Part shown: positions 33,480 to 45,900 of the stretch, one piece after another
How the letters are laid out: the number at the start of each line of letters is the position of its first letter
Numbering within the stretch: position 1 is the first letter of the stretch
Assembly: GCA_019914945.1 (NCBI GenBank)
Contig: CM034104.1
Coordinates: forward strand, 9,164,046-9,228,045
DNA: 64,000 nt
Direction: 5' to 3'
Source of the DNA: Typha latifolia
Lineage: Eukaryota > Streptophyta > Magnoliopsida > Poales > Typhaceae
Notes under the pieces: generated by a model
Told to the model about the DNA's origin: nothing
Databases searched by the model: none
Seen by the model: the letters and a program-made list of their open reading frames with translations, nothing else
Position numbers and translations under genes: made by a program

Positions 33480-34860
33480 AACCTTGTCCTCAAGGTTTGA
33501 AATTAGGGAAGCGATCCATGATATCTGACTCTAACTCCTAGGTAGACTCGTCAGTGGGCTTGCCTAGCCACTCAATCAGCACTTCTACCTCCAATTTGGA
33601 TCCATGGCGTCTTCTCCTATGGCCTAAGGCTCGGACCGATTCAGCTGGGCCATCTTCTTCCATTGGTTCGGGCAAGGCCGAACCCACCACATGGTTAGGC
33701 CCGATCTGGGCCTTCAATGCCGAGACATGGAAAACCGGATGGATCCGAGTTCCCTCGGGTAGGTCCAATCGGCAAGCCATTGGACCGATTCATTGTAGCA
33801 CTCGGTACAGACCATAGTACTTGCGGCCCAACTTTTGGTTCAAAATTGGCCTCAATGTGGATTGCTGGTACGGTTGAGCTCGAACGAATACCAATTGATC
33901 AACATCAAACTCTCACTCACGTCGGCCTTTGTCATGAGTCTGCTTCATGCGATTTTGGGTTGTTGCTAGGTGAATCTTGAGTCGTCTCAAGGTTTCATCT
34001 CTATCAGCAAGTTCCAAGTCGAGCTCGGTCCTATCCGCCATCGCGAGTCTATCATAGGCACGCAAGACAGGGGAAGTGCGCCTATAAACCATCTCAAAGG
34101 GGGTCATGCCGATGCTAGAGTGATGAGCTATATTATATGACCACTCGGCCCATGGAAGGAATTTGACCTAATCCTTTGGTCGGTCCGCCACAAAGCATCG
34201 CAAGTATTGCTCTAGTCCGTGATTCACCACCTCGGTTTGGCCATCTATCTTAGGGTGATAAGTTGAACTAAGGTTGACTCGAGTCCCTTGCAATTTGAAG
34301 AACTCAGACCAAAACTCGCTGATGAAGATGCGATCCCAGTCTAACACGATCATCCTAGGCATCCTATGCAAGTGTGCCACTTCCCAAACAAAACATTCAG
34401 CAACCTTTTCGCTGAAAACTGGTACGTCAATGCTATGAAATGAGCATATTTGCTCAGCCTATCCACCACAACGAACACCATTCGATTGTCCTCGAACCTC
34501 TAGCAGCCCTTCGATGAAGTCCATGGAGATGTCCTCCCAAATATGCTCCGGTATAGGCAATGGTTGCAACAGCCCATTGGGGTTGAGTGTCTCCGATTTG
34601 ACTCGTTGGCAGATTTGTCATTCACGCACATACTTCTTCACGTCCGACTTCATCGCTGTCCATGTACAGTTTTGGGCCAGCCACTTGTAGGTACGTAAGA
34701 CCCCTTCATGGCATGCTATAGGAGTGTCATGGAAGTGTGCTATCAATAGTCTTCGTAGCTCTTCATCCGCAGTACCCTTGATCTGCCTGCACTCGAGTAT
34801 CAACCCGTTGCGCTCCTCGTGCTTGGGGTGGCTTGATGGGTTCTCTCTCATCTCCATGAG
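33480..34860 (-). pseudogene. integrase and chromodomain-like tail of A'
   Basis: From 34857 leftward: zinc finger (HFHDTPIACHEGVLRTYK, then QICQ), core start SMDFIEGL near 34530, VLDWDRIFISEFW, and the intact catalytic GQTEVVNHGLEQYLRCF at 34190-34250. The C-terminal part reads TRIHPVFHVSALKAQIGP and the chromodomain-like EVLIEWLGKPTDEST with a stop before the final DRFPNFKP. Frameshifts occur near 34400 and 34110. Unlike B, the D,D-E glutamate is kept. Confidence 0.83.
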
Positions 34861-36870
34861 TCAGACCAGATCACTATCCTCTGTGCTGGCTCTCCGCAGA
34901 TCTGAGAAGAAAGAAAAGGTGGGTGCCGAGAAAGAAGCGAGCTCCTTTGCATCCCCTACGCTTGGAAGTTCAAACAACGGTTGACTTCCATCTAACAGCA
35001 CACTCCGGTTATTCCTCCAAAATGTCAATGTGAGATTTGTAAAGTCAAATGTCACGGGCCCAAAGCTTCGAAGCCATTGAGTCCTCAAAACAATGTCGGC
35101 ACCTCGCAAGGCTAACGGATAAAGATCCAATGTGAAAATTTGGCCTTACATCTTCAACTCCACACCTCCACAAATAAAATCTGCCTGCAATGTGGTGCCA
35201 TCTCCAATTGTTACATTGAAACCTTCCGTGGTTTCCGACTCAAGCCCAATCTTCCTAAGAAGCCTCTTGTCAATAAAGTTAAGGGTGGACCCGGTGTCGA
35301 TCAAGATTCTCACTATGGTTGTCTTGATTACACTACACCTACAAAGTCTTTAGTGCGGCTATCCCGGAATAGGCGTGGAGAGAAATCTCGGACATCATGT
35401 CCTCCACAAGTCGCTCCTCAGCTACTCCTGCTTGCTATCCAGCCATACCCTCATCTTCATATGCAATCTCATCCTTAGCCTCCTCCAATTCGTCGATTAG
35501 AAGCACAGATCCCATCGGTTTAGCGCAGCGATGCTTGGGTACAAACTTCTCATCACAACGAAAGCATAGGCCTTTGGCTCTTTGTTCCTCCACTTGAGCA
35601 GGTGTGAGTGCTCATCCCGGACCTCTAGGTGCGTACTTCACATCTTGGGAGGGCTTCAGGGGTGCTCGAGAAGACTCCATTGCAACAGCGGTTCTTCGTA
35701 CGCCTGTTACATTTCCTATCGCTATGGTTTGTTGAGTTGGATTGCGGCTTTCTTGGCTCATCTAGTTCTATTTGAGGTGTAACTTTATGGCTCGATGTTT
35801 GTCTTTCATGAGTACTGCATGTTCGAAGGCCTCCTTTAAGGTTCTAGGCCTTAAAGCCCTCACGTCAGCTTGTATGTCTCCCCGTAGCCCGGAGATGAAA
35901 GTGTTGTGAAGTTGCTGATCCGTCCATGAGGGTTGACATCGGCTACTTCTCCTCTCAAATTCTTCTTAGTATACCCCAACCATGGTCTTTTGCACCATCT
36001 TTGAGAGGAGAGTATTGAAGTCTTCATACTCCGACACTCCAAATCGCCGCGAGATATCGGCGCAAAAGTCGGCCCAAGTTTCAATCGTCTCATGGGCATT
36101 GGCTGCTCGAAACCAATGAAGCGCCACATCTTCAAGGTGAAAGCTCGCAAGCGTCACCTTATATTCTTTCGTTGTACCCTGGTACACGAAGAATTGTTCC
36201 GCCTATACAACCAATCGATCAGGTCACCACCTTTGAACTTGGGAAATTTGAGACGCACGATTTGCCCACGGATACCGTTGTCTCGATCCGGATCATATCC
36301 TAGTCCTTGTCGAACTTGAGGTGGATGCACCATGAATGGTTGATGATCCCTCCTTCAATTTTGGTTGCCTCGGCGTGGTTCCAATTCGTATTGCCTCGCC
36401 CACAGATCTGGATCTCCAAGACAATCCCTATAGTGGTTCGCTCGTCGGTTGGGCTCACCTGCAACTAGGCTTGGTGGAACCATCCTTGCTTGTCTCTGCC
36501 CATAGGGTGGTGGCAGTAGAGGCTCTTGTGGGCGCAAATTCTGAACCGGTGACAGCGGGTTCATGGGGGTGGACTCGCGTCGTGGGGTCGATAGTACATT
36601 TCCGTTCGCCATGGCTTCCTTTGTTGCTCGTAATTCTCGCATCATCTCCATCATCATCTGGTTATTGATGGCTAATTGTTCAAAAAGAGACCCAAATATG
36701 GCTTGAACGCTAGGCTCTTCCGTATTCAAGTTTGGTCGGGCGATTCCGTGGGTGGAAGTCCTCGCAACCATTTCCCCCTCCTCTATTGGGAAAATCTCGT
36801 CTTCCTCATCTCGCCGTGCAGCCATGGCTCTGGTTGTCGTCATAGGAAGCGCGTGTCCGAGGAACGCTGG
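34861..36870 (-). pseudogene. gag and protease of A', fused in frame to the pre-integrase linker
   Basis: The protease active site RILIDTGSTLNFID near 35270-35300 is intact. The zinc knuckle lies near 35510-35580 and the gag core at 35860-36187 (LASFHLEDVALHWFRAAN). The gag leader at 36355-36882 includes ARRDEEDEIFPIEEGE. In 34861-35130 one uninterrupted frame runs from the protease end (FWRNNRSVLLDGSQP) to the linker that normally follows RNase H (ELASFSAPTFSFFSDLRR), so about 1.6 kb of RT/RNase H was removed without breaking frame. Confidence 0.82.
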
Positions 36871-36885
36871 CTCTAATACCACTCT
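36871..36885 (-). other. primer-binding site of A'
   Basis: The - strand reads AGAGTGGTATTAGAGC next to the LTR edge, a slightly mutated initiator-Met tRNA primer site like those of A and B. Confidence 0.75.
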
Positions 36886-37785
36886 TGATATGATCCCCCC
36901 TTTAGGCTAATGTTCGATCTTTTGTGTTTTTAGATCTAGACAAGATTTGACATGGAACTTTGAAAATAGATCCTGAAAGATGCAGCCGTCGAATCGACGT
37001 GAAATTTTGATATGTTGTAGTCCTGGAAAGAGCTTTCCAACAAATCAATTTTAGGCGAATCGGACTGTGGGATCTCGAGATATCGTTCGATTAGTAGAGA
37101 AATATTAGGGAATTCGTCTTTGGATTCGTGGATGGAGGCACCAGATCCTTGGTGATGGTGGAGGGTGGTGGACCGGTGATAATGGGGTGGCACCGGTGAA
37201 TAAGTGGTGGTGGAAGGGTTATGGGTGATGGAAGGAGTTAGGGAAAGGTGATAGATAGATTGGAAGAAGGGGGAGGAGTGGGCTCCTAAGGGTCTAGGGT
37301 GATTGGCCGGTCGAGGAAGGCTAGAAGCGGCTATGGCGGGGAACGAGAGAATGAGAGAGAAGAAGATGAAGGAGGCTACGGCAAAACTCAATTCATTCAA
37401 TAATGATTCCATAGTTGCCATCCACACCTTTAGAGGCTAACCAAATAATTCAAAAATGGCAATTATTAACCCTAAAACAGTAGATTTTCGCCGACCGCAT
37501 TCGAACAAGACCGAATGCATCTTTTGCGTTCTCTGTATGTGCGAACGCGATGTAGGCATTCGCAGGTGCATTTGAACGCTACGTTTGAACGCACATTTCA
37601 CACTCTCTGTATGTGTGAACTTGATGCAGGCGTTCACAAGTACATTCGAACGCACTCTACCCGCATTCGAATGCAACATATAGAAAACTTATTTTTCTAT
37701 GAATTAAACACCAAAACAAAAATAAAAGACACCCCTAAAGTATATCCATGCTCGAAACGACATCAGTGAATTCTGAATTGTATCA
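36886..37785 (-). repeat. 5' LTR of A'
   Basis: A full 900-bp LTR begins TGATATGATC and ends GAATTGTATCA on the + strand, homologous to the A LTRs. CpG-rich palindrome repeats lie at 37495-37680. Confidence 0.87.
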
Positions 37786-38271
37786 GGTGGGAGAGGGCGC
37801 CAATGGCTAGAGACAAGTTGAGAGAGAGATAAAGCCAAAGCCAATTCAATTATCCAAGATCCACCAAATTAAGGTTTCCTCCACATAATTATAAAGGCTC
37901 CCCTAAGAACTTATCAACTGAGTTAAACAACTCTAAACAACCCTAACAAAATCCACACTTTCGCCGCGGTGCGTTCAAACGCACCCGATCGCGTTCGAAC
38001 GCAGAATTTCCATTCTCTGTCGATGCGAACGTATGCAGACGTTCAAACGACCGCATTTGAATGGCTAGATTATGTTTGAACGCGCAATTTGTGTTCTCTA
38101 TTTTTGCGAATGTGTGCAGGCGTTCGCATACCCGTTCGAACACGATCCTTGTATTCGAACGCGCTTTGGCAAAATTGCATTTATTGCTTCTAACAAACTC
38201 AGCTAGATAAATAGGCTCATCCCAATGAACCCAATACCACGCGTGGAGCCAATATGGATCGAATCGTATCA
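37786..38271 (-). repeat. partial LTR F, related to the A/B LTR families
   Basis: It ends GAATCGTATCA like the A family and has the same GTTCGAACGC-rich block (37970-38165). The rest of its sequence differs and its left part is missing at the border with A'. No purine tract or coding sequence follows, so it is a solo or 5' LTR remnant broken by the arrival of A' or by recombination. Confidence 0.65.
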
Positions 38272-39430
38272 AGGAGTAGGTAAGCTTTTGATGAGAAGGG
38301 AAGAGGGGAGAGCTAGGAAGATGGGAGTGAGCTAGGAAAATGGGAGAGAAGGGAGGGATTGAAGTTAGAGGAGAGGAGTTTATTTGGGTTAAAGATGCAA
38401 GGGAAAAAGAAGAAAAAGATACATTTTAGTCAATTAGTTTTTATTAAAGTAAGGAATGAGGGTAGTTGTGTCATAAAATACAATATACATGACCATGTGT
38501 TAAGAATGTGACTAGTTTCTATCAAAATGCCTCATGCCGTACTAACATAAGGTCTTTTTTTATTATTTTTATTATTTAGGGGATGTTAGTGTTGAGGTTT
38601 TTAGTTTAGGGTGTCAGTGTGTTATTAGGCTATTAATTAGGGAGTGTAACTGTAATTTAAACTTGAAATTATTATCTCTTAATTATGATTATTATGTATA
38701 ATATATTGTTATATTTGATAATGCTATATTATGATTTCATCACAAGAGATATAGATGTTAGAGATTTATTTACATGCCCATTTATGAAACAGTACTTATA
38801 AATATATATTTATATATTATTAAGGATACATTTATATATTCATTCATAATATTATGTTTTTTTTAGATTCATATTATATAGTACATAATTTACTCTCTAT
38901 TTAGCATTACTGATTCATAATAAGGTTTATTCACTTAGTTTTTAGTTTATGAGTTTATTTATTTCTTTTGTAAATATGAGATGAGTTAGAAGTGAGATAG
39001 TATAGAAGATAGATTATATAAGAATTAAGTTGTGCAAATATGTGTATTTGTATCCCACTATATTAGACTATGATTTGTATAATAAAAGATATTGTACATG
39101 CTGAATTTTTTTAATTTATTGATTAGTTGTAAACTTGATGGTTTGTCATAACCTATGTAGGGTCTTGTCAAATTATGTAGTGGTCTAGTATGGTTATTCA
39201 TGATACATTTATCTCCATTTGATGGACGCGTCTGTCCTGTCACGTACATCACGTGTGCCGTGTGGGCGTGTGGGTGTGCACGTCATCGCCGAGAGAAGGT
39301 GTTGCATGCGAGAAGCCTACTTAATTGGAGAATCCAAAGATGGTCGAGCTCGTTTTCTAAGTTGGAGAAGGAACCAACTAACCACCTAGGACTTGAGTTG
39401 CAAGATAGCTAGTGTTAGAGGGTAGACGAG
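38272..39430. other. intergenic DNA, no gene recognised
   Basis: 38280-38370 is a GA-rich repeat-like stretch, then AT-rich sequence follows. The open frame at 39200-39412 shows no known motif and is probably chance. Confidence 0.45.
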
Positions 39431-39609
39431 TCCAAGTACCAACTAAGTCCGAGTTGCTAGTTGCTTTGATTCACCACTTCTCTAGCACACCAATGGCAAG
39501 CCAGTAGGGGATGTTTCACATCTACAAGTGACTAACCCAAAACTACAAATGGGTTGGCCTGAATGAGCTGTTTTATTAAGTACGTCCACTTTTTAGTAGG
39601 GTTGAGTAC

Positions 39610-39755
39610 CCTTTTAATCATGGGCAGCCCCTCGATGAAGACCAAGGTCACATCTTCCCATATTTGAGCTAGAATTGGAAGGGGTTGCAACAGCCCCACC
39701 GATTTGGTTGAGTCAATCTTGGCTCATTGACACACCTTACATGCCATCTACTCAA
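39610..39755 (-). pseudogene. inverted integrase fragment (zinc-finger end to core start)
   Basis: Read on the - strand it gives [14 protein letters not shown] and FIEGLP, the segment joining the integrase zinc finger to the catalytic core, and it resembles 34501-34620. It stops exactly where a + strand integrase core begins at 39760, so the two halves of one domain lie in opposite directions. Confidence 0.68.
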
Positions 39756-39759
39756 TCAT

Positions 39760-40737
39760 CATGGTCATGGTCGACCAATTTATTAAATTTGTCTACTTTT
39801 TAGCTCTATCACACCCGTACACCACAAGGAAAATGGCCAACATTTTTTGATAGATGTGGCACAACTACATAACATTCCTAAGTCCATTGTGTCAGATTAA
39901 GATCTGGTGTTCATGAGTCGCTTCCAACAAGACCTCTTTTGACACTAAAGGATACATTCAACATGAGTTCGACTTATCATCTCTAGATCAACGAGCAAAT
40001 CGAGATACTTAATTGGTGCCTTAAGAAGTACTTGTAGTGCTTCACGGGGGATCAACCAAAATAATGACCGACCTACCTTCTATGGATAGAATGGTCATAC
40101 AATATCGCACATCAGATGACTACTATTGGCATGACTCCATTTGAGGTAGTCTACAGGCATGCACCACCGACCTTGAGGGCCTATGATCAACCGAATTTAA
40201 TGGATTGAATCGAGGTGGACATGGTACTAGCGGACTGAGACACATTACAAGGTAGCTCAAATACCATCTAGCGGTGGCCCATAATTGAACTAAGTAAATT
40301 TATAATAGTAAGCAACCAGGTATGCAGCCATGGGGTGGGGGATAAGGTCTATGTTCTACAACTATATCGATAAGCCACAATGTAGCCCATCTTAACTAGA
40401 AGTTGGCACACTGCTTTTTCGGTCCATACTAGATCATGAAATGAATTGGATCAATGGCATACCATTTAGACTTAACCAAAGAGTCGAGGACACACTCGAT
40501 TTTCCACGTTTCGAGCTTGAGGGCCTAACTTAGAATGAACGAGCTAATTGAACCCAAGCCGGTAATGATCTTGGCTAATAGGCAGACTCAGCAAAATAAT
40601 ACCTAGGTGACAAAAGTTTTGGTGGAGTGGTTGAACAAACTTACAAATGAAGCATCTTGGGATCCCCGAGACAAACTTCAAGAATTATTTCCCCGATTTC
40701 TTACTTTAAGGGCAAAGTGAGCGAAAACGTAGTGGAG
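39760..40737 (+). pseudogene. integrase core and chromodomain-like tail of a gypsy relic
   Basis: Frames encode MVMVDQFIKFVYFLALSHPY, then IPKSIVSD and DLVFMSRF, and later a chromodomain-like VLVEWLNKLTNEASWD and LQELFPRF. Many stops are present. A purine-rich segment GAAAACGTAGTGGAG leads to an LTR start at 40738. It is the 3' end of an ancient + strand gypsy element; no RT or gag belonging to it was found. Confidence 0.7.
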
Positions 40738-41200
40738 TGATATAATTTAAGGCTTTATTGAATCACTTCACTAAGGGGATATTAGGTTCGTTGGGTTGAA
40801 CCTAGTTATCGTAGCTATCTTATTTTGAAGGAGTAATGACCTCGAGCAAGAGTGTTCAAAAGCTTGGAAGGCCATTCAAATGCCCCCACTCGAATGGCGT
40901 CATGGCACCTTTTTGAGGTAGGCTAGCCTCTAAGTACGTGGTGGGTAGCATCTTTTAGATCATTGAAGTAAGTATATTGATCATTTTATATCTTCTTCTA
41001 CCTCTTCTCTTGATCTCATCCCTCTCGTTCTCTCAACTTAGGCTACCGTCTTCTCCAAGGTACTCATCTTTTCTCCGTCCTTGACTGTCATATCTCCTTA
41101 GACCTTTAGGGCTGCCATTTCTCCCTCCTCTTTCCTTTTAACTTTCAAATCTCCTATTTTCAGCATCAGCATCACTATCTAGATATTTAATTCATTGTGT
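40738..41200 (+). repeat. degraded LTR start after the integrase relic
   Basis: TGATATAATTTAAGGC follows a purine tract, the expected LTR position. The downstream limit is not visible because no second copy occurs in the window. Confidence 0.4.
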
Positions 41201-41978
41201 TCAAAAAGGTATTGTTTTCTTTGGAAAAAGTACTATTTACTTTTGAAAACTGAGAAACTAGCGTTAAATAAGAATCAAAACTTTCTTTTTCCACCCAAAA
41301 CTAAAGCAAAGGTAAGTTGGTCTAGAAATAATAAAATTAGATGTTTTTGCAATGGAAAAATAAAATGAGAGAAAATGGTTATATCGAAACTATCTCAGTT
41401 TATCAGGCAAAATGCTCATTCCGAGTTTATACATTTGATTGAAATCTATTCTTATAATTGAAAATTCCCAAGGTTTAGTTAATTATTTTAATAATTTTTT
41501 AGTTATTAAACACACCCTTGCTTATACATATCATTAGAATATGTTTGGTAAGTTTTCTATTATTATTATTTTTTTAATGCAAAGTGAGAACTTAATAATA
41601 TATCAATTAAACCAATGCTACAAGGATTGAAACCCAATACACTCATCAATACGAGTCAATTCAACCATTGAGTGGACCCAATAATCTCAAAATTTAGCTT
41701 GAAAGATTCAGTTATGCGTTTAAGGAATTCTAACAGATAGACAATTTTGCAGCATAGCTGTTCTATTTATAATTCTGCTTTCAGAAGGCTAAACTCTAGA
41801 CTACTTATATGGATTTCTCAGATATGTCAAGTCGCAAACTTTCTTTTCTTTTCTTTTTTCAATGGAAATGTCCGTAGACTGTTCACTGATCAAATAGTTA
41901 CAAATTACAAAGGAGAAGTGAATCAGTCTCAATTTCACTCAATCCATTCGAGATTGCAAGAGCTCATGAGCAGCAGTG
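41201..41978. other. AT-rich intergenic DNA, no gene recognised
   Basis: No domain-bearing frame was found. The open frame beginning at 41747 runs into LTR G and has no known motif. Confidence 0.4.
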
Positions 41979-42843
41979 TGATGCGATCCGGGTCAGATCG
42001 AATCACATCAAAGAGAGATTGGGCTCAATGGATTGAGTCTAATTATCTTATTTAGTTATTTGGTTTAGTTAGAGTCTTAGTAGGTTAGGATTTTATTTAA
42101 TTAGCTAAATCTAACTCAGCACAGTTTTGGAAAAATATTCGCAGAATGTTCTACAGATATCCGAATAATATCAAACCAGTTGGATAAGATCGTCAACCTC
42201 TAGATCTACAACTTTGGTATTCACGGTTTCTTTAGATTTGGAATATATCTTCGGTGAAACGAAGGGTTAATCTGAGAAGATAAGCGGCAAAACAAAAGGT
42301 TAATCCAAGAAAGTAAGGAAAACTGGTTTAGTTAGTTTGTTATGATTTTAACTTAGTTGCTTGGGTCTTTAGGGAGAGCTTCTATAAATATGTGGAAGAA
42401 ACCCTAATTGGAGTTAAGAATATGATAATTGAAATCGGCGTTGTCTTTATCTTCTTCTTAACTATCTCTAGCCATTGACACCCTCTCCTACCTCCTTCCT
42501 TCCACCACCTAAGTTTTTGGTTGGCCTCCTCTAACTCCTAATCCCCCTCTTATACAAGAATTTCTCTCCCTTCACACCAAGAAATTAACCTAGCACTTAT
42601 CTAGCCATTGGAGGGCTACAAGCTAGGATTTATTTGATTTTCAGTTACTGTTTGACCAATATCTCAAGATCTAGCCATCCAAACCTTGCGATCTTAGATT
42701 TATTGAAAAGCTCTTTTCAAGGGCAACAAGATATCCAAAAATCAGGAAGATCCAACGGTTAGATTATCCGCAACTTTCTTCAGAAATTACACCCCCAATC
42801 TAGTTCAGAACCGTTTCGGATCAGATCAAGCTTATTCGTAACA
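41979..42843 (+). repeat. lone LTR G of the E/D-related family
   Basis: Its first 350 bp align with the LTR of E at 6240-6580: GGCTCAATGGATTGAGTC, GTTAGAGTCTTAGTAGG, and a run ending AATCTGAGAA. A TATA-like CTATAAATATG lies at 42382. Its second half differs from E. The end TTCGTAACA at 42843 is followed by a duplicated segment. No coding region adjoins it, so it is probably a solo LTR. Confidence 0.62.
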
Positions 42844-42967
42844 ATTGGTGTTATTCACCATGCTCTTATACACGATCATAATACAAGTAAACGGATCAAG
42901 CTGGTTCGTAATAAGTGGAGTTATTCAGCATGCTCTTATACACTATCCTAATACAAGTAAACAATAA
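42825..42967. repeat. tandem duplication of about 70 bp at the end of LTR G
   Basis: Two adjacent units share GATCAAGC, TTCGTAA, GTTATTCA, CATGCTCTTATACAC and AATACAAGTAAAC. The first unit begins inside the LTR end and runs into its flank, so the duplicated block spans the LTR boundary. Confidence 0.8.
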
Positions 42968-45900
42968 CATTCACCTTAGATACCCTTTGAATGATTGAAA
43001 ATACTTTCCAATCCACGTAGCATGCAGCACACTCCTTGTTATAGGTGCTGAAACCTGAACTGCATTAAATAATCTCCACAGAAATTTTTATTGTTCGAAA
43101 TAATGAACAAACTAAAGTTGTCCATTGGATTTTAGTTAACTAATTTATGAGATTTTTAGTTGCAATATTGAGCTTTTTTCTGGGTGGTTTAAGCTGCAAC
43201 CCCAGAACCCTTATTATGTTGTGCCTTAACAAAAACAAAACTGTCACAAAACTTAGGGTTCTTTTTTTTAGTTAATTAATTAGAGCATCATGTCATTATT
43301 GATCATGTGCATCTTACAATCTCCTATAATTTGTGTATAAACACTCTACAAGGAAGAATTAAATCTAGAGCAACGATCCGTAGCATCTGTGACTTGCTAC
43401 TTGAGTGCCACCTTAGTAGTATTATCTCATAGAAAGTTACGATTACTCCCATTCTATCTCGACAATAAAGAACTCCTCTTAATAACTAAATTGAACAAGA
43501 AATATTATAGAGAATGAAACAAATTTAGCCATGACCATGAATTGGCATATCAACAGAGAAATTGTAAATATTAAACTGCGAAGAAGATGTTTTCATCTTA
43601 TACCTTTGTCCGTTAGCAGTACTACTATTGATTCAAGTGTCAGCCCATCTTCTACCTTTGCACGTTAAAGCATGGATTGCAGCGTCTATCTTGATCTGGC
43701 TGGATCAACAGAAACTACCAATCCCATTATTCTCTCTCCTCTCTCACCTTACTGGTCTCTCCCACTCTCCTTTGCCGCAACAGCTCGACGTCCGACAATC
43801 TTTACTAACAGCTTTCTCAAAGACTGATGAGTCCTCTTCTCTCTTGTTTTTCTTATGGTTCTCAACCCTCGCGCTCTCTCTCTGAAGCCCTGCTTTCACT
43901 CTCCTCTCTGCCGCTTCTTTCTCTCTCTATATATCCCTTATTGTCTCTCTCTCTCTCCCCTCTACTGCAGCAACAACCGATTGTTTCAGCAAGAGAGAGA
44001 CATAGAGGATAGAAGAGTAAAAGATGAGATAGAGAGACTTGAGAGAAGGGATTGCTGCTGCAGCAGCCCTAATACTAAAGAAGTAGCAAAACAATGAGGG
44101 GGAGACCAAAAAGGGAGACACTAGAGAGAAGTTGCAAATGGTCTTAGATTTATTGTGTCTTACTTTCTGACATTGGCTTACAATATTCTAGCTTGGATGG
44201 TCTAGTAAAAGACTAGTAAGAAATAACTGGCGTGAAAAGCAGGTAAGTGACAGTGTCAACTGCATGAAGCAACATTTTGTTAGAAAATTAAAAAAATGTA
44301 GCATCTTGCACTAAAGTGAAAATAGATGTTATCAAAACAAAGAATAATTTATTTAATAGTCAAAGAACGAGAAAAAAAACAATATTCAAAATGAAGAGAA
44401 TCAATTATCAAGAAGAAATTGATGCATAGTCCTAAAGTATAAGAGGTTAATAATGATAACAGTGAACATAATGATAAGAATGATGGGTAGAGGCAAATAA
44501 GAAAGAGCAATGAGGGAGCGCAAACAATGTACAGGGAGGATATGAGAAGTGGTGAATTTGACATATCTAGATTAGTCCACATATAGGAGAGAGAATATGG
44601 AAACATCAGTTCTAGATCAAGCCTAGCAAGGATTGAGTCTTCTAATATCAAGAGTGGTGATATAGGGGAGTCTAGAATAGTTAGACAAATGTATATATAT
44701 ATATATCTGAATAAAAATAGAATGTCACGCCCAGTCATCTATCAGGACAGCTCTTAAAGAGATGAAAATGCAAAAAAGTATTTTGATAGAGCTATAGAGC
44801 TATCACCAGAGTTTTCTTCTACCATAACCATGCTTCCTTAATAAATCAGATAGTCCCTATTATCACATTATAATAGATGTAATACAACCAACAGCGACAG
44901 GTGTTCAGCCTCCTTATGGATATGATATTGCAAACAAGTCTTATAATTTGCCCTATTATTAGTGACCAATTAAACAACCATTTTCTCACCAGCCTCTTTT
45001 GCTACATCATGAATTAGTCCCATGTGGTCCACTCATTACACATCAAAGTACAATCAAATTTACCTCACTAGTTTGTAAATGTCCCAAAAAAGTTTGGATA
45101 TCATATACCTAAAGTTAAAATATTTCTTCACAATATCTTATATACTAAAAGGCTCAAAACTAGTCCCTCTTGATTGTATAAATTTCTATCATTGTGTGAT
45201 AATAAGAACTATATCATACATTACGCTAATATAGAAAAATTCAGCAATAGACTTAACATATGTGTAATAGGTCTGGATTCCCATGTATCATTAGGAATCT
45301 TCACATTAGAAGACAATTTCTGATAGGCTTGCCCTAGAACTACAACACTCATATTCATTTTTCTCCTAGTACATGGATTGCTCTAGATTTGCCAAAGTCA
45401 TCACCACTTTAAAGCATATTTCCCTATACACTTGTTTGCTCTCTTTTGTTCTATCCTGCTCTTAGTTCTCATCGATGTTCCATTACTATCATCATCAACC
45501 TTTTCCACTTTGGTTTTGAGAATTATTTTTCCTTCTCGTTGCCTACTAAAATAATCATAAATTGCTTCCTAATTTCCTTGTTCACTTAAGGGCACGTTGC
45601 CGCACTTCCTTATTTTCGAACTAAATGTCACTTCAAAAGACCAACATTGCCACACACTAGTTACAGTTTGCACGTCTTTTATCATACCCTATCAAGCCAC
45701 AATTTTGCCACTAAATGTTATTTAACGGTTTCTTATCTTTAGTCATCATAGACTACAAAATAAACCTTAAAAGAAAATAAATATTTCATCCTCCTCTGTC
45801 TGCAGCAGCCCACCTCTTTGTTCTAGTCTCTCTTTCTCTCCTTCTTTCTGTCTTTGCTGTTTCAGCAGCAAAGAAAAAGAGCTTCCAAGAGCTCTGTATT

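Larger units (their letters stand above)
32728..37785 (-). mobile_element. Ty3/gypsy retrotransposon A' (same family as A)
   Basis: Truncated 3' LTR 32728-33462, integrase 33480-34860, protease/gag 34861-36870, primer site 36871-36885, 5' LTR 36886-37785, all - strand. LTR and gag sequence match element A closely. RT and RNase H are absent: the frame goes from the protease end straight into the RNase H/integrase linker. The left LTR lacks its first 155 bp or so, so no target duplication can be tested. The right LTR abuts the broken LTR F. Confidence 0.85.

Noticed and set aside
33538..33980. + strand open frames across the A' integrase
   Set aside because: They are antisense shadows of the - strand integrase C-terminus.
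43628..44121. Several leucine/serine-rich open frames
   Set aside because: They arise from the CT/GA-rich tracts; no domain, no start context, and frames overlap on both strands.
44349..44738. 129-codon open frame on the - strand
   Set aside because: Hydrophobic low-complexity translation of AT/GA-rich DNA with no recognised motif.
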